64,000 nt of DNA from Lampropedia aestuarii (GTDB taxonomy: Bacteria; Pseudomonadota; Gammaproteobacteria; Burkholderiales; Burkholderiaceae_C), in assembly GCF_004803635.1 (NCBI RefSeq), contig NZ_SSWX01000002.1, positions 163,194-227,193 on the forward strand, given 5' to 3'. Shown piece by piece: positions 36,276 to 47,422 of the stretch. Position 1 is the first letter of the stretch. Every line of letters starts with the position of its first letter. Below the pieces are notes generated by a model. The model made no database searches. It saw only the letters and a list, made by a program, of their open reading frames with translations, and was not told the origin of the DNA. Position numbers and translations under genes: made by a program.

Positions 36276-37643
36276 TTATTGTGCCTCAGGTGCTTGGAGA
36301 TGCGCCAGCAAAGCATCGACATTTGCCAATGCAAAGCTGGTTTGCGCTTGCGTGTGGCGCAGCGCTTTCACGGCGACCTCACCTCGGTCCAATTCATCGC
36401 CACCAAACACCAGCGCCCATGTCGCGCCACTGGCATCGGCGCGTTTGAACTGGGACTTGAAGCTGCCCATGCCCTGCGCTGAATCAGCGCTGGTATGCAG
36501 CTGGGCCTTGATGCCTTGGCGACGCAAAGCCGTCAGCAAGGCCATTGCCTGGGGCAAGGCTGTCGCCTCTGGCACGATAGCGTAAACATCGGGCACAGGT
36601 GCAGCAGGCACCAAGTCTTGCTCTTTGATCAATTCCAGCACGCGTTCTACCCCAAAGGCCCAACCCACAGCTGGCGCGGCCTTGCCGCCGATTTGCTCGA
36701 TCAAATAGTCATAGCGACCACCACCACAAATCGTGCCTTGCGAGCCAAGGGCTTCAGAGACAAACTCGAACACAGTCAGGTTGTAATAATCGAGTCCGCG
36801 CACCAAGCGTGGGTTGATCTGCCACGTCACGCCTTGGGCACGCAAGATCGCTTGCACTTGCTCAAAATGCTTGAGCGATTCTTCTCCCAGGTAATCCATC
36901 AACTTGGGCGCTTGCGCAGCCAACTCCTGCATAGCCGGATTTTTCGTATCCAGTATGCGTAAAGGGTTGCTGTGCAGACGGCGCTTGGCATCTTCGTCGA
37001 GCTGGTCTTGGTGCGCTTCAAAATAAGCCACCAAAGCCTCACGATGGCGCTGGCGCTCGCTCGGCTGGCCCAGGCTATTGATTTGCAGACTGACGTCCTT
37101 CAGACCGATTTGCTGCCACAACTCATGGGCCAACAAAATCATCTCTGCATCTACCTCTGGCCCCGCAAAACCCAGCGCCTCTGCGCCCACCTGGTGAAAT
37201 TGGCGATAGCGGCCGCGCTGCGGACGCTCACGGCGAAACATCGGGGCAATGTAGTACAGGCGCTTGCCACCATCGTACAAATACGAGTGCTCGGAGACCG
37301 CACGCACCACACCAGCCGTGCCTTCTGGACGCAGACTCAGGTGATCGGCATCGCCCTGTTTGTCAGCGCGATCCTGAAAAGAGTACATCTCTTTCTCAAC
37401 AATGTCCGTCACCTCGCCAAGACCGCGTACAAACAAGCCCGTATGTTCCAGTACCGGTGTGCGCACATTGCGGTAAGACCATTGCTGCATCACCGTGCGG
37501 ACCTTCTCCTCGAGCCACTCCCACAATGCAGACTCCGGTGGAAGAATGTCATTCATGCCGCGAATCGCATGCACAGGCTTGAATGCAGATTTGTTTTTGG
37601 ACACTGTCGCAGCCGCTGGGGCAGAAGTTTGGATATCGCTCAC
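36276..37643 (-). CDS. hisS: Histidyl-tRNA synthetase
   Basis: 455 aa using the GTG at 37643; a GTG eight codons upstream is also in frame. Class II synthetase: motif 1 region [20 protein letters not shown], motif 2 [22 protein letters not shown] and motif 3 near [13 protein letters not shown]. The His-specific [15 protein letters not shown] and [14 protein letters not shown] are present. A C-terminal anticodon-binding domain closes it. Ribosome binding sites are weak for both starts. Confidence 0.97.
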   Translation of the reverse strand: MSDIQTSAPAAATVSKNKSAFKPVHAIRGMNDILPPESALWEWLEEKVRTVMQQWSYRNVRTPVLEHTGLFVRGLGEVTDIVEKEMYSFQDRADKQGDADHLSLRPEGTAGVVRAVSEHSYLYDGGKRLYYIAPMFRRERPQRGRYRQFHQVGAEALGFAGPEVDAEMILLAHELWQQIGLKDVSLQINSLGQPSERQRHREALVAYFEAHQDQLDEDAKRRLHSNPLRILDTKNPAMQELAAQAPKLMDYLGEESLKHFEQVQAILRAQGVTWQINPRLVRGLDYYNLTVFEFVSEALGSQGTICGGGRYDYLIEQIGGKAAPAVGWAFGVERVLELIKEQDLVPAAPVPDVYAIVPEATALPQAMALLTALRRQGIKAQLHTSADSAQGMGSFKSQFKRADASGATWALVFGGDELDRGEVAVKALRHTQAQTSFALANVDALLAHLQAPEAQ

Positions 37644-37706
37644 GGAGAATTCTTTTTGAAATAACACAACCCTAGCACAATGCCCCGCTACCTGAGCGGG
37701 CGCGCC

Positions 37707-39005
37707 TTATGCCTCTTTGGATACAGAGTCGCCATAGCGGCGCTCGACGTAATCGGTCACTATGCGATGGAATTGCTGGGCAATGTCATCGCCTTTGAGC
37801 AACATCGTGCGTTCGCCATCGATAAAAACGGGCGCCGATGGCGACTCGCCATTGCCCGGCAGGCTGATACCAATATCAGCATGCTTGCTCTCTCCTGGGC
37901 CGTTGACAATGCAGCCCATCACGGCAACTTTCATGTTCTCAACGCCAGGATAGCGGCTGCGCCACAGCGGCATTTGGCCGCGCAAGAAATCGTCAATGTC
38001 TTTGGCCAATTCTTGGAACGTGGTGCTGGTGGTGCGACCGCAGCCTGGACAAGCCACCACGCTGGGCACAAACACGCGCAAACCCAACGCCTGCAAAATT
38101 TCAGAAGCAACCAGCACCTCTTGCGTGCGCGCTTCGCCGGGCTGCGGCGTGAGTGACACGCGAATCGTGTCACCAATGCCTTCTTGCAACAAAATCGACA
38201 GCGCAGCAGCGGAAGCGACCGTGCCTTTGGCCCCCATGCCCGCCTCGGTCAAGCCAAGGTGCAAGGGGTAGTTGCAGCGCCTGGCCAACTCGCGGTAAAC
38301 CGCCACCAAGTCCTGCACCGCACTGACTTTACACGAGAGAATGACCTGCGATGCAGCCATGCCCATTTGCACGGCTTTTTGCGCCGAGCCAATCGCCGAG
38401 GAAATCAAGGCTTCATACATGACCTGCCGGGCATCCCAGGGGACTGCACGCTGCAGATTCTCATCCATCAGCTTGGCCAACAGATCTTGGTCCAGACTGC
38501 CCCAGTTCACACCAATGCGCACGGTCTTGTTCCAGCGCATGGCTGCATCAATCATTTGGCCAAATTGCACATCATGGCGCGCGCCTTTGCCTACGTTGCC
38601 AGGGTTGATGCGGTATTTGGACAGCGCCTCTGCACAAGCGGGTACCTCGGTGAGCAGCTTGTGGCCATTGAAGTGAAAGTCCCCCACCAAAGGCACATCA
38701 ACGCCCATACGGTCGAGTTGGTCGCGAATATGCGGCACGGCTTCAGCCGCTTTGTTGGTGTTCACCGTCAGACGCACCATCTCCGAGCCGGCCAGTGCCA
38801 GCTCCTTGATTTGAATGGCCGTCTCAATCACCGACTCTGTATCGGTATTGGTCATCGACTGGATGCGCACCGGCGCACCACCACCAATCGTGACAACACG
38901 CTGGCCCCAACTGACCTTGGCTTGCAGCGAGGTATGCGCCTTCGGCACCGATAGGGCAATCGGCTGCGCAGCGTCTGCCTGGCTGATCACAACACGCTCA
39001 GTCAC
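37707..39005 (-). CDS. ispG: 4-hydroxy-3-methylbut-2-enyl diphosphate synthase
   Basis: 432 aa. IspG makes HMBPP from MEcPP in the MEP isoprenoid route using a 4Fe-4S cluster. Signatures: [34 protein letters not shown] and [12 protein letters not shown], with cluster cysteines in [12 protein letters not shown] and [17 protein letters not shown]. The ATG overlaps the RodZ stop by four bases. It has the proteobacterial length with the inserted middle domain reduced. Confidence 0.97.
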   Translation of the reverse strand: MTERVVISQADAAQPIALSVPKAHTSLQAKVSWGQRVVTIGGGAPVRIQSMTNTDTESVIETAIQIKELALAGSEMVRLTVNTNKAAEAVPHIRDQLDRMGVDVPLVGDFHFNGHKLLTEVPACAEALSKYRINPGNVGKGARHDVQFGQMIDAAMRWNKTVRIGVNWGSLDQDLLAKLMDENLQRAVPWDARQVMYEALISSAIGSAQKAVQMGMAASQVILSCKVSAVQDLVAVYRELARRCNYPLHLGLTEAGMGAKGTVASAAALSILLQEGIGDTIRVSLTPQPGEARTQEVLVASEILQALGLRVFVPSVVACPGCGRTTSTTFQELAKDIDDFLRGQMPLWRSRYPGVENMKVAVMGCIVNGPGESKHADIGISLPGNGESPSAPVFIDGERTMLLKGDDIAQQFHRIVTDYVERRYGDSVSKEA

Positions 39006-40039
39006 GGCAACACCTCAAAACGCGCAACGTTTTTGCGCGCATGGGGCGTCAAATCAAATGCCTGGCCTTTGACCATCACTTGCACCGCATCTGCTCGGCC
39101 TATCTCAACCCGCAATGGTGGGTTGTTGGCGATCGACAACTCGCGTCCTTTGGGCAAAGTGCTTTGATGCACAATGGCATTGGCACCATCGCGGATTTGT
39201 ACCCACACTGGCTCCTGAGCCACAATGTGAATCGTATCAACCACTTCGGCCTGCGGAGTAGGCGATGCCGCATCCGCAGATGCAGCCGTCACGTCACTGC
39301 CGACCTCATCAGAGGCGCCATTGGCTGCTGCCTCGCCGTCCTCCTCTGTTGGACCTGATGGCAACTGGGCTGAATAGGGCTCGTTATTGGCCAACTCAGT
39401 GCTATTGCCTTGGCTTGAGCTTTGCAAAGCCATCAGACCGGGCACTTGCAAGCTCTGCCCGCCCAAGGAGCCTGTCTGGCCTGAGCCTACAGCATTCGCA
39501 CCTGCTTGCGCCTGCACACTGCTGCTGTCTTGCGGACTGATGATCTGGTGAATTTGCGGCCAGAAATACACGGCCGCAGCAGCCACCAGCAAACCTGCAA
39601 CCAATAACATCGCTTTGGGTGCAAAAGAGCTCTCACGCATGCTCGATGAACCTAAAGCAGGCTGCTCTCCATCTTTGAAAGTGCAGTTCAAGCCATCGGA
39701 GTCGCGCCCCAATTTGGGTGAGTTGATACTGGGAAATTTAGCCATCACGGCTGCGGAGTCCACTGCCAACAAACGGCAGATGCTCATTGCCAACGCACGC
39801 GTAAAGACGATGTCTGGCAGTGCTTCATAACGGTCATTCTCAAGGGCATCCAGCTTCTCGGGACTGACCTTGAGTACAGCTGCCAACTCTTGCACTGAGA
39901 CTTGGCGCTCTTGCCGATAGTGCCGCAGCAAAGCGCCTGGCGTATCAATCGCCTCAATCGAGGGTTTGGACAAGCCTGCAACCATTTGCTCTGCATCCTC
40001 AAGGTCTTGATTGTTGTTGTGAATCTCTTTATCACTCAT
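39002..40039 (-). CDS. rodZ: RodZ-like helix-turn-helix cell-shape protein
   Basis: 345 aa from the ATG at 40039 (AAGGCG upstream), overlapping the pilW stop by eight bases. The N-terminal HTH_25 domain ([42 protein letters not shown]) is cytoplasmic. A membrane helix ([18 protein letters not shown]) is near residue 145, then an Ala/Ser/Gln-rich periplasmic linker. A C-terminal DUF4115 domain ends it ([19 protein letters not shown]). RodZ links MreB to the elongation machinery. Confidence 0.9.
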   Translation of the reverse strand: MSDKEIHNNNQDLEDAEQMVAGLSKPSIEAIDTPGALLRHYRQERQVSVQELAAVLKVSPEKLDALENDRYEALPDIVFTRALAMSICRLLAVDSAAVMAKFPSINSPKLGRDSDGLNCTFKDGEQPALGSSSMRESSFAPKAMLLVAGLLVAAAAVYFWPQIHQIISPQDSSSVQAQAGANAVGSGQTGSLGGQSLQVPGLMALQSSSQGNSTELANNEPYSAQLPSGPTEEDGEAAANGASDEVGSDVTAASADAASPTPQAEVVDTIHIVAQEPVWVQIRDGANAIVHQSTLPKGRELSIANNPPLRVEIGRADAVQVMVKGQAFDLTPHARKNVARFEVLP

Positions 40040-40868
40040 AAAACGCCTTGCGTTCGTATAGAACCAATTCTCGCGATTGGGGAAATCTTCTGACCAATAC
40101 TTCACCGAGCTCACGCACGCCGAGCTGGTTGCCCATGGCATTTTCAATTTTGATGCCCAGCCACAAAGTTTCCGCATTGTGGTATGGGGAATTATTCAGC
40201 CTGCGTACATAAAGCTGCGCATCAGCCACCTGTCCGCCTTTGTAGAGCATGTTGGCCAAGTTATAAGATGCTATCGGGTTTTGAGGATCGTACTCAACTG
40301 CCTTGGTCAATGCCGCTTTGGCCTCACGCACATCGCCTGCCGCTTGCAAGCACAGGCCCTTGGTCATCCAGGTGCGTGCCGAGGAGGTATAGCCCGGTGT
40401 GGCCAAAACCTTGTCAAAATAAGCAACGCCTTCGCTGTGGCGGCCTTGCTGGCACAAAATCCAGCCGTAATTGTGCAGCACATCCGGGTCGCTGCCGCGC
40501 TGGCGCATGACTTTGGCGTAATCAGCCTCAGCACTGGCGTAATCGCCTTGCTGCGAATAAATCATGCCGCGCACCACAAACGCCTCGATCATACCTGGGT
40601 TGAGATTCAAGGCCGTATTGACTTCTTCGAGCGCCACGGGAATATTGCCAATGCGCATGTATTCAGCGGCCAGCTCCAAGCGGGTTTGCGCGGCTTGTTC
40701 GCGATCAGTTGACGGATTGGTTGTCGCCCCACCTCCAAACGCGGTGGAAGTCGTGGTTGTCGAGGTGACACACCCACTCAAAGCCATCAACAACAGCGCT
40801 ACACCCGTAACAGCCAGACCTTGTCTGGCGCCGGCGTAGTGGCTGACTCTCGAAAAAACACGGCGCAT
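40032..40868 (-). CDS. pilW: Type IV pilus biogenesis lipoprotein PilW/PilF
   Basis: 278 aa. Lipobox LSGC near residue 32 and several TPR units: LELAAEYMRIGNIPVALEEVNTALNLNPG, DYASAEADYAKVMRQRGSDP and AKAALTKAVEYDPQNP. It is the outer-membrane pilotin for the PilQ secretin. It is found between rlmN and rodZ as in many betaproteobacteria. No other pilus genes are present here. Confidence 0.92.
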   Translation of the reverse strand: MRRVFSRVSHYAGARQGLAVTGVALLLMALSGCVTSTTTTSTAFGGGATTNPSTDREQAAQTRLELAAEYMRIGNIPVALEEVNTALNLNPGMIEAFVVRGMIYSQQGDYASAEADYAKVMRQRGSDPDVLHNYGWILCQQGRHSEGVAYFDKVLATPGYTSSARTWMTKGLCLQAAGDVREAKAALTKAVEYDPQNPIASYNLANMLYKGGQVADAQLYVRRLNNSPYHNAETLWLGIKIENAMGNQLGVRELGEVLVRRFPQSRELVLYERKAFYE

Positions 40869-40886
40869 ACAACAGCTCTCCTTGTG

Positions 40887-42056
40887 TTAACCAACTCTCA
40901 GGGCTTCGACGCTCTCTCCATTGCGCTTCTTTTGCATCCTCACCACGGCCTGCGTGCGGTCCTTGACCTCACCGGCCAACTGACCACAGGCCGCATCAAT
41001 GTCATCGCCGCGTGTTTTACGCACCGTCGTGACCACGCCAGCATCAAGCAGTACCTTGGCAAACGCCTGCACCGCTTGCGGCGAAGAGCACAGCAAGCCC
41101 GACTCAGGAAATGGATTGAATGGGATCAGGTTCAATTTGAACCAGCCAGTTCCCTGGCCATTGCCCGACAAGATCTCGACCAGCGTGCGGGCATTCTCAA
41201 CCGAGTCATTCATACCGGCCAGCATGCAATACTCAAAAGTGATGAAGTCACGCGGTGCATATTCCAGATACCGATGGCACGCAGCCAATAATTCTTCAAT
41301 CGGGTATTTCTTATTCAGCGGCACCAAATGGTCACGCAGTGGATCGGTGGGCGCATGCAAAGACACGGCCAAAGCCACCGGTGCGCTTTGCGACAAGCGG
41401 TCCATCATCGGCACAATGCCTGAAGTCGAGACGGTCACGCGTCTGCGTGACAAGCCAAAGGCATTGTCATCGAGCATGGTCTTGAGGGCTGGCACCAGCT
41501 GGTTGAAATTTTGCAGCGGCTCGCCCATGCCCATCATCACGACGTTGGAAACCTTGCGCTCTGGCGATTCAAAGCGCCGGCGCAGCTCGTGCTCGGCATA
41601 CCACAGCTGGGCGACAATCTCCCAGGTCTTGAGGTTGCGGCTAAAGCCTTGGTGACCCGTAGAGCAAAAGCGGCAGCCAATCGCACAACCGGCCTGCGAG
41701 GAAATACACAGCGTGGCGCGGTCACGCTCGGGAATATAAACAGCCTCAACCGCATCGCCACCGCCCACATCAAACAGCCACTTGATTGTGCCATCGCGCG
41801 AGACCTGCTCAGTCAGCACCGGCAGCGCCACCACTTCGGCGCATTCCTTGAGTTTGGTGCGCAGCGACTTGGCGAGGTCGGACATCGCATCAAAGTCGGC
41901 CACACCACGTTGGTGGATCCATCGGTACAGCTGCGTGGCGCGAAAACGCTTCTCCCCCAATTGGGCGCAGAAATCGACCAAAGCCTCTAAATCAAGGCCT
42001 AGCAAATTCACTTTCTGCACAGCGGTTTCAGTCGTGGGGTGGTTGAGTTGTTCCAT
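40887..42056 (-). CDS. rlmN: 23S rRNA/tRNA adenine-C2 methyltransferase RlmN
   Basis: 389 aa from the ATG at 42056; a GTG 19 codons upstream is less likely. Radical SAM enzyme: the cluster motif [11 protein letters not shown] binds the 4Fe-4S cluster. Conserved blocks are [27 protein letters not shown] and [15 protein letters not shown]. The catalytic Cys near the C-terminus is in [14 protein letters not shown]. It methylates A2503 of 23S rRNA and A37 of tRNAs. It leads rlmN-pilW-rodZ-ispG. Confidence 0.97.
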   Translation of the reverse strand: MEQLNHPTTETAVQKVNLLGLDLEALVDFCAQLGEKRFRATQLYRWIHQRGVADFDAMSDLAKSLRTKLKECAEVVALPVLTEQVSRDGTIKWLFDVGGGDAVEAVYIPERDRATLCISSQAGCAIGCRFCSTGHQGFSRNLKTWEIVAQLWYAEHELRRRFESPERKVSNVVMMGMGEPLQNFNQLVPALKTMLDDNAFGLSRRRVTVSTSGIVPMMDRLSQSAPVALAVSLHAPTDPLRDHLVPLNKKYPIEELLAACHRYLEYAPRDFITFEYCMLAGMNDSVENARTLVEILSGNGQGTGWFKLNLIPFNPFPESGLLCSSPQAVQAFAKVLLDAGVVTTVRKTRGDDIDAACGQLAGEVKDRTQAVVRMQKKRNGESVEALRVG

Positions 42057-42140
42057 GTGGCAAGGGTGGTACAACGACAGCCGAAGGCTGCGCAGTACAC
42101 AAAATAAGCTCACACGATGACGGAGCTTGAATCAATAGAC

Positions 42141-42188
42141 AAAAAAGCAAAGGCGATCGCAGGCATTTTAACGCCCGCAAGATCGCCT
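42141..42188 (-). terminator. Terminator after ndk
   Basis: On the minus strand AGGCGATC (42188-42181) pairs with GATCGCCT (42158-42151), followed by TTGCTTTTTT. The loop is long (22 bases) and itself partly paired. It lies between ndk and rlmN. Confidence 0.65.
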
Positions 42189-42274
42189 CTGGATACACAA
42201 ACTATTCTCATCGGGCTGTTACTGCCAGCCCGAACAAGGCTTTGTGTGATTCGCACCCGAATGGGCGCTGGCCA

Positions 42275-42700
42275 TTAACGTGAGTAAACGTTCAGGCCTG
42301 GGAAGAAGAACGCAATTTCGACGGCAGCTGTTTCAGCGGCGTCAGAGCCGTGCACTGCGTTGGCGTCGATGCTGTCAGCAAAGTCAGCACGGATTGTGCC
42401 TGCGTCGGCTTTCTTCGGATCAGTAGCGCCCATCAGTTCGCGGTTTTTCAAAATTGCGCCTTCGCCTTCCAGCACCTGGATCATCACCGGGCCGGAGATC
42501 ATGAATTCAACCAGGTCTTTGAAGAAAGGACGCTCTTTGTGCACGCCGTAGAACTGCTCGGCCTCTTGGCGCGACAGTTGCACCAGACGTGCAGCAGCGA
42601 TTTTCAAACCAGCGTTTTCAAAACGTGCGTAGATTTGACCGATCACGTTTTTTGCAACTGCGTCGGGCTTGATGATGGAGAGTGTGCGTTCGATTGCCAT
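42275..42700 (-). CDS. ndk: Nucleoside diphosphate kinase
   Basis: 141 aa. Begins [22 protein letters not shown]. The phosphohistidine site is in [16 protein letters not shown], with the invariant His. It balances NTP pools. It is positioned just upstream of rlmN, as is usual in proteobacteria. Confidence 0.98.
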   Translation of the reverse strand: MAIERTLSIIKPDAVAKNVIGQIYARFENAGLKIAAARLVQLSRQEAEQFYGVHKERPFFKDLVEFMISGPVMIQVLEGEGAILKNRELMGATDPKKADAGTIRADFADSIDANAVHGSDAAETAAVEIAFFFPGLNVYSR

Positions 42701-42878
42701 AATAAATCGTGTTTTCTTCGTTAAACAAAAAAGCCAGCCATTCTAACTTTTTTCTGCAATGCAGATAGGTAAAAGCCCCAAATGCGCAAGGTCGCTTGGC
42801 AAACCAGCGCCGGCCATGCGAACCGCATCTGTATCAATCAGACGCCAGTTACCACGACAGGCTGCTGGCGCCGCGTTG

Positions 42879-44282
42879 TTAACGGCTGCGGCCGCGACCT
42901 GGTTTCTTACCACCGCGCTGCGGTGGGCGGATGCCATTCTCGCCAATATAGCCTTGTGGCTTGGCCGCAGCACCGGCTGTGCGCCACAATGCCTGCTGGG
43001 GCTTAGCCACCGGCGTAGAACCAGCTGACGAAGGCCTTGGCCCCGCATGCTTGCTCGTGCGTCTGCCGCTGGAGGTCACGCGCTCAACCGGTGCCTGCCT
43101 TGGCATGTCAACCTCACCAGTCAAACGCGCCACATCCCGCTCAGACAGCTCAAACCACATACCACGGCGCAAGCCGCGCATCAGCATCACACTGCCGTAA
43201 CGAATCCGGATCAAACGGCTGACCGCATGGCCAACGGCCTCCATCATCCGGCGTACTTCACGGTTACGGCCTTCAGAAATCGTCACCCGATACCACTGGT
43301 TGACACCTTCGCCCCCACCATTTTCAATGCTGCCAAATGCGGCTTCACCGTCTTCGAGTGTGATGCCGGTGAGCAGGCGCTCGCGCTCCTCATCGGACAA
43401 GGCGCCCAAAATACGCACCGCATATTCACGCTCCAGTCCAAAGCGTGGGTGCATCAACCGGTTGGCCAAATCACCTGAGTTGGTAACCAGCAGCAAGCCC
43501 TCGGTATTCAAGTCCAAGCGGCCCACGGTCTGCCACTTGCCTTGTGGCAAGCTTGGCAGGCGTCGAAAAATCGTTGGCCTGTTCAGCGGATCATCGCGCG
43601 TGACCATCTCGCCTGCCACCTTGTGGTAGGCCAGCACCCGCGGCGCAGGCGGCGCAATGCGAATGCGCACCGGCTTGCCATTGATCTTGATTTGATCGCC
43701 AAATTGCACGCGCTGGCCTACGTGGGCTGGATGGTCATTGACCAAGACCCGGCCTTGCTGGATGAGCGCCTCCATCTCCAGACGCGAGCCAACACCGGCC
43801 TGCGCCAAGACCTTGTGCAGCTTGGGCTGCTCGGCATCGGGCTGCAATACGCGTTTATGGACTGTTTTGGCCTCTGACTCCAGCGCTTCTTCAGCACTGG
43901 TTTCATCGTCATCCAAAATACCTGCAACCACATCCTCAAAAGCCAAGCCTTCGTGGTCTTCGATTGCATCCAATGCAGACTCCTGCAAGGCCTCAAGATC
44001 CTGCTCTACAGGCGCCGGCTCACGCTGCGGCCGTGCAGACCGCGCTTTTGTTGCTGCCGATGGCGGTGCGATACCGTCTCGTTTAGCGGCCTGTTTCGCA
44101 ACGTCTTTGGCCGGCTTATTGCGCACTTGCGCATCACGCCTTGCAGCAGGGCCGCGGCGTTGGCGCGACTCAGCGTCGCCAGCGGCATTGGCAGAGCGAC
44201 GCGTCGAGGCTTTGGCAGGACGGGCCTTCGCAGTGCGATCAGCCGACTCTGGTGGGAGTTGTTTTTTTTCCATTAGACCCAT
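42879..44282 (-). CDS. rluB: 23S rRNA pseudouridine synthase RluB family
   Basis: 467 aa, long for the family. The start at 44282 has AGAAGG four bases before it. An Ala/Arg/Lys-rich low-complexity N-terminus fills about residues 1-150. The S4 domain follows ([29 protein letters not shown]), then the catalytic block [17 protein letters not shown] with the active Asp. [29 protein letters not shown] is also typical. The C-terminal tail is Arg/Gly/Ser-rich and may aid RNA binding. It follows scpB. Confidence 0.93.
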   Translation of the reverse strand: MGLMEKKQLPPESADRTAKARPAKASTRRSANAAGDAESRQRRGPAARRDAQVRNKPAKDVAKQAAKRDGIAPPSAATKARSARPQREPAPVEQDLEALQESALDAIEDHEGLAFEDVVAGILDDDETSAEEALESEAKTVHKRVLQPDAEQPKLHKVLAQAGVGSRLEMEALIQQGRVLVNDHPAHVGQRVQFGDQIKINGKPVRIRIAPPAPRVLAYHKVAGEMVTRDDPLNRPTIFRRLPSLPQGKWQTVGRLDLNTEGLLLVTNSGDLANRLMHPRFGLEREYAVRILGALSDEERERLLTGITLEDGEAAFGSIENGGGEGVNQWYRVTISEGRNREVRRMMEAVGHAVSRLIRIRYGSVMLMRGLRRGMWFELSERDVARLTGEVDMPRQAPVERVTSSGRRTSKHAGPRPSSAGSTPVAKPQQALWRTAGAAAKPQGYIGENGIRPPQRGGKKPGRGRSR

Positions 44283-44385
44283 TCAACCTTCTTCATGATG
44301 GAAGGCTTCGATACAAAGTATCTACAACGGCTCACCGCATCCACCAGGATCGGTGCAACCTGACATAAAAAATAGCAGCCTGTGC

Positions 44386-45423
44386 TCAAGCGTCGCCCAG
44401 TGCGGGCGGCCGTGTAAGCTGCGGCGGTTCAGACTCCGCATGCTGCGCAGTGGCATGCGCAACAATACCGGCCTCATCGGCACCGCTATCGCCGTCTGCA
44501 GCACTGGCAATATGCGCATTGTCGCTCAGCTGCGTCTCAAAAGCCACCTCTTGCGCTTGCACAACCGCATGCACATGGGGTTCTTCCTCTGTGACAAGGC
44601 TTGGTGTCAGCTCGGCAGCCAGCTCCGATGGCGCAGCTTCTGGCTGCAGCTCACCCGGCTCCAACGGCCCATCCGAGCCATCAGCTCCTGCCTGTTCGGC
44701 GCACTCCAACTCAGTGCCAACGGCACCCACAACCACTTGCGCCTCTGCAGCCTGCGCGTGCATGACCTGCTCGTCTGTGACCGACTCCGCGGCAACTGGA
44801 GCCTGCGCCGGCTCAGGCGTTGCAGCCGTCGCCGCAGACGCCGAAGTCAGGCCCAGCTGCTGCAAAGTCGCATCACTGATGGCATCAATTTCAGGCAAAT
44901 CACGCAATGACTGCAAGCCCAAATCATCCAAAAACTGCGCAGTCGTCGCAAACAACGCGGGCCGGCCCACGCTTTCGCGGTGGCCGATGACCTCAATCCA
45001 GCCGCGCTCCTCCAATTGCTTGATGATCTGGCTGTTCACAGCCACACCGCGAATGTCTTCGATGTCGCCACGTGTGACCGGTTGGCGGTAAGCAATCACA
45101 GCCAGGATTTCCATCGCCGCGCGCGAGTAACGCGGCGCACGCTCGGGCTCCATGCGCCCCAAATACGGCAGCACAGCAGCGCGGCTTTGGAAACGCCAGC
45201 CAGAGCTCACGCATACCAGCTCCAAACCTCGCCGCGCCCAATCGATTTGCAGCTGCTCCAACCAGGCCTTGATTTGCAGCTCGTCGACGGCCTCGTCAAA
45301 CAGCGCCAGCATGGCATCCATGGGCATCGCCGCTTTGGCGCACAGCAGCGCCGCCTCCAGCACGGAGATCGGATCTACAGTGCCCGGTGCGCCAACAGTG
45401 GCGGCCTGGGTGTCATCAAGCAT
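44386..45423 (-). CDS. scpB: Segregation and condensation protein ScpB with extended tail
   Basis: 345 aa. Residues up to about 200 are the winged-helix ScpB core ([74 protein letters not shown]). ScpB works with ScpA and SMC in chromosome organisation. The remaining ~140 residues are an acidic Ala/Glu/Gln/Val-rich tail, much longer than in typical ScpB. scpA is not adjacent. The gene lies 11 bp after rluD and 103 bp before rluB. Confidence 0.92.
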   Translation of the reverse strand: MLDDTQAATVGAPGTVDPISVLEAALLCAKAAMPMDAMLALFDEAVDELQIKAWLEQLQIDWARRGLELVCVSSGWRFQSRAAVLPYLGRMEPERAPRYSRAAMEILAVIAYRQPVTRGDIEDIRGVAVNSQIIKQLEERGWIEVIGHRESVGRPALFATTAQFLDDLGLQSLRDLPEIDAISDATLQQLGLTSASAATAATPEPAQAPVAAESVTDEQVMHAQAAEAQVVVGAVGTELECAEQAGADGSDGPLEPGELQPEAAPSELAAELTPSLVTEEEPHVHAVVQAQEVAFETQLSDNAHIASAADGDSGADEAGIVAHATAQHAESEPPQLTRPPALGDA

Positions 45424-45434
45424 TCAATCCCCTC

Positions 45435-46484
45435 TCATTGCCAAGGCTGCAAATCCAAGCCATCAAGGGCTTGCTGCAAATCCTGCGGCAGTGGCGCCTG
45501 CCACTGCATCGCCTCTTGTGTGACCGGATGCACAAAGCCCAATCGCCAAGCGTGCAAGGCCTGGCGAGCTATCGCCGGATGGGCTGCGCCCCCATAAATG
45601 GCATCGCCCACCAAGGGCCAGCCCAGGTGCTTGGCATGGACGCGAATCTGGTGTGTGCGGCCGGTGCGCAAACGGCAATGCAGCAAGGCGTAGTCACCTT
45701 CTTGGCGGGTCACCCCCCACAGCGTCATCTGGGTTTGTGCAGTCCTGCCCGATTGGGTATTCAAATCCACCACCGCCATGCGCAAGCGGTTTGAGGTGTC
45801 ACGCCCAACCGCCGCATCAACCTCCAGCGCATCGCCCTCGCCTTGCCAGGGCATGCGCGCATTGGGCGCGCGCTTGGCCAGCGCCAAATACTGGCGCGAC
45901 ACATCGCGCCTGGCGATCATATCAACCAAGGCAGCCACCATCGGTTTGGACTTGGCCACCACCATCAAGCCACTGGTGTCTTTGTCCAGTCGGTGCACGA
46001 TCCCTGCGCGCGGCAGCGTCGCAAACACCTCTTTGTAACCGAGCAAACCATTGAGCAGTGTGCCGCTCCAGTTACCCGCAGCAGGATGCACCACCAAGCC
46101 AGCAGGCTTGTTTACCACCAGCAGATACTCGTCTTCGTAGACGATATCCAGCGCCATGGTTTCAGGCAAGAATGCCTGGCTTTGCGCTGTAGGCTGCAGC
46201 TGCACGGTCAGCAGCTGGCCAGCTGACACTTTATTGGCGGGCTTGGCTACCACCACGCCGTCCAGGCTGACCCAACCGTCCTTGATCAGTTGCTGCAAAT
46301 GGTTGCGAGAAAACTCAGGCGCCAAAGTCAACAAGGCTTTGTCAACACGCTGACCATGCAATGCGGCGCCCATCTCCAAGCTGCGCTCTTCGGTGGCCGA
46401 CTCGACCTCGCCGGCTGAGACATCTTCCAGCGCCGACTCGATCGCCGGCTCTACTGGCTCTGCTTCAGGACCATACTTATTCAT
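45435..46484 (-). CDS. rluD: 23S rRNA pseudouridine synthase RluD family
   Basis: 349 aa from the ATG at 46484 (a GTG two codons upstream is in frame). An S4 domain (RVDKALLTLAPEFSRNHLQQLIKDGWVSLDG) precedes the catalytic core; the active Asp is in IVHRLDKDTSGLMVVAKS, and RTHQIRVHAKHLGWPLVGD follows. It makes pseudouridines in helix 69 of 23S rRNA. An acidic N-terminus of about 40 residues is extra. It follows nlpD and precedes scpB. Confidence 0.95.
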   Translation of the reverse strand: MNKYGPEAEPVEPAIESALEDVSAGEVESATEERSLEMGAALHGQRVDKALLTLAPEFSRNHLQQLIKDGWVSLDGVVVAKPANKVSAGQLLTVQLQPTAQSQAFLPETMALDIVYEDEYLLVVNKPAGLVVHPAAGNWSGTLLNGLLGYKEVFATLPRAGIVHRLDKDTSGLMVVAKSKPMVAALVDMIARRDVSRQYLALAKRAPNARMPWQGEGDALEVDAAVGRDTSNRLRMAVVDLNTQSGRTAQTQMTLWGVTRQEGDYALLHCRLRTGRTHQIRVHAKHLGWPLVGDAIYGGAAHPAIARQALHAWRLGFVHPVTQEAMQWQAPLPQDLQQALDGLDLQPWQ

Positions 46485-46586
46485 GCACACATCAACTATT
46501 CAAAGAACAAAAGGATCGGGTGCACAACACACCGATCCTTTGAATGCACAACGGCACCGCAATACCGCCATGGACTGGGATTTTTA

Positions 46587-47408
46587 TCAGCGCTTGGGCA
46601 GATACATGGCCGGATTGACCGGCTTGCCTTGGCGGCGAATTTCAAAATGCAACTTCACGCGATCGGCATCGGTGCTGCCCATTTCAGCAATTTTTTGACC
46701 ACGTGTGACACGCTGGTCCTCTTTGACCAGCAACGCACGGTTGTGTGCATATGCAGTCAAAAACTCATCGTTGTGCTTAAGAATGATCAGGTTGCCATAG
46801 CCGCGCAAGCCTGCGCCTGCATACACCACATTGCCATCGGCTGCGGCCAAGACCGGATCACCGGCATTGCCAGCAATGTCATAGCCCTTGTTGGTAGCTT
46901 CGTTAAAACCGGCCAACAATTGGCCCGAGGCTGGCCAGGCAAACTGGATGCCGGATACAGTGGCTGTCGCGGCCGTGCCTGCAGTTGCGGTCGCAACGGT
47001 TGTGCTTGAAGCACTGCCCGGCGCACTGCTGCCCGAAGAAGGGATCGGGCGCACTTGCACACCATTGCCAGAGGCCGATGCGGTATTGCTTGCGACCGCT
47101 CTGCCAGGCGGCGTCACACGCAGCACCTGACCTACTTCGATCACATCGGCATTGGCCAATTGGTTCCATGCCGCAATTTCTTTCCAGCTGTGGCCGGTCT
47201 CCAGGCCAATGCGAATCAGCGTATCGCCCGGCTTGACGGTATATGACCCAGCTGGTGTTGGCGCAACTGGAGCCACTGAGCCAACCTGCCCTGAACCAGC
47301 ACGGTCTTCAACAGGCGCATCATTGAGGCTCACACTTGAGCACCCAGCGACCAAGGCACATGCGGCCACAATAGCTCCCAGGCCTACCCAACGAGTTTGA
47401 AAAAGCAT
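46587..47408 (-). CDS. nlpD: NlpD-type LysM/M23 lipoprotein
   Basis: 273 aa. Lipobox VAGC (Cys near residue 23), LysM domain at about 55-100 (YTVKPGDTLIRIGLETGHSW), an Ala/Thr/Ser-rich linker and a C-terminal M23 domain. The zinc ligands are degenerate: the usual HxxxD reads NKGYD and the HxH before FEIR reads KLH. It should therefore be a non-catalytic amidase activator, as in NlpD/EnvC. It is in surE-pcm-nlpD order, but rpoS does not follow. Confidence 0.92.
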   Translation of the reverse strand: MLFQTRWVGLGAIVAACALVAGCSSVSLNDAPVEDRAGSGQVGSVAPVAPTPAGSYTVKPGDTLIRIGLETGHSWKEIAAWNQLANADVIEVGQVLRVTPPGRAVASNTASASGNGVQVRPIPSSGSSAPGSASSTTVATATAGTAATATVSGIQFAWPASGQLLAGFNEATNKGYDIAGNAGDPVLAAADGNVVYAGAGLRGYGNLIILKHNDEFLTAYAHNRALLVKEDQRVTRGQKIAEMGSTDADRVKLHFEIRRQGKPVNPAMYLPKR

Positions 47409-47422
47409 TATTTGAATCCTTC

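Noticed and set aside
42743..43048. 101-aa minus-strand frame overlapping the 3' end of rluB
   Set aside because: It lies mostly inside rluB in another frame and has no ribosome binding site.
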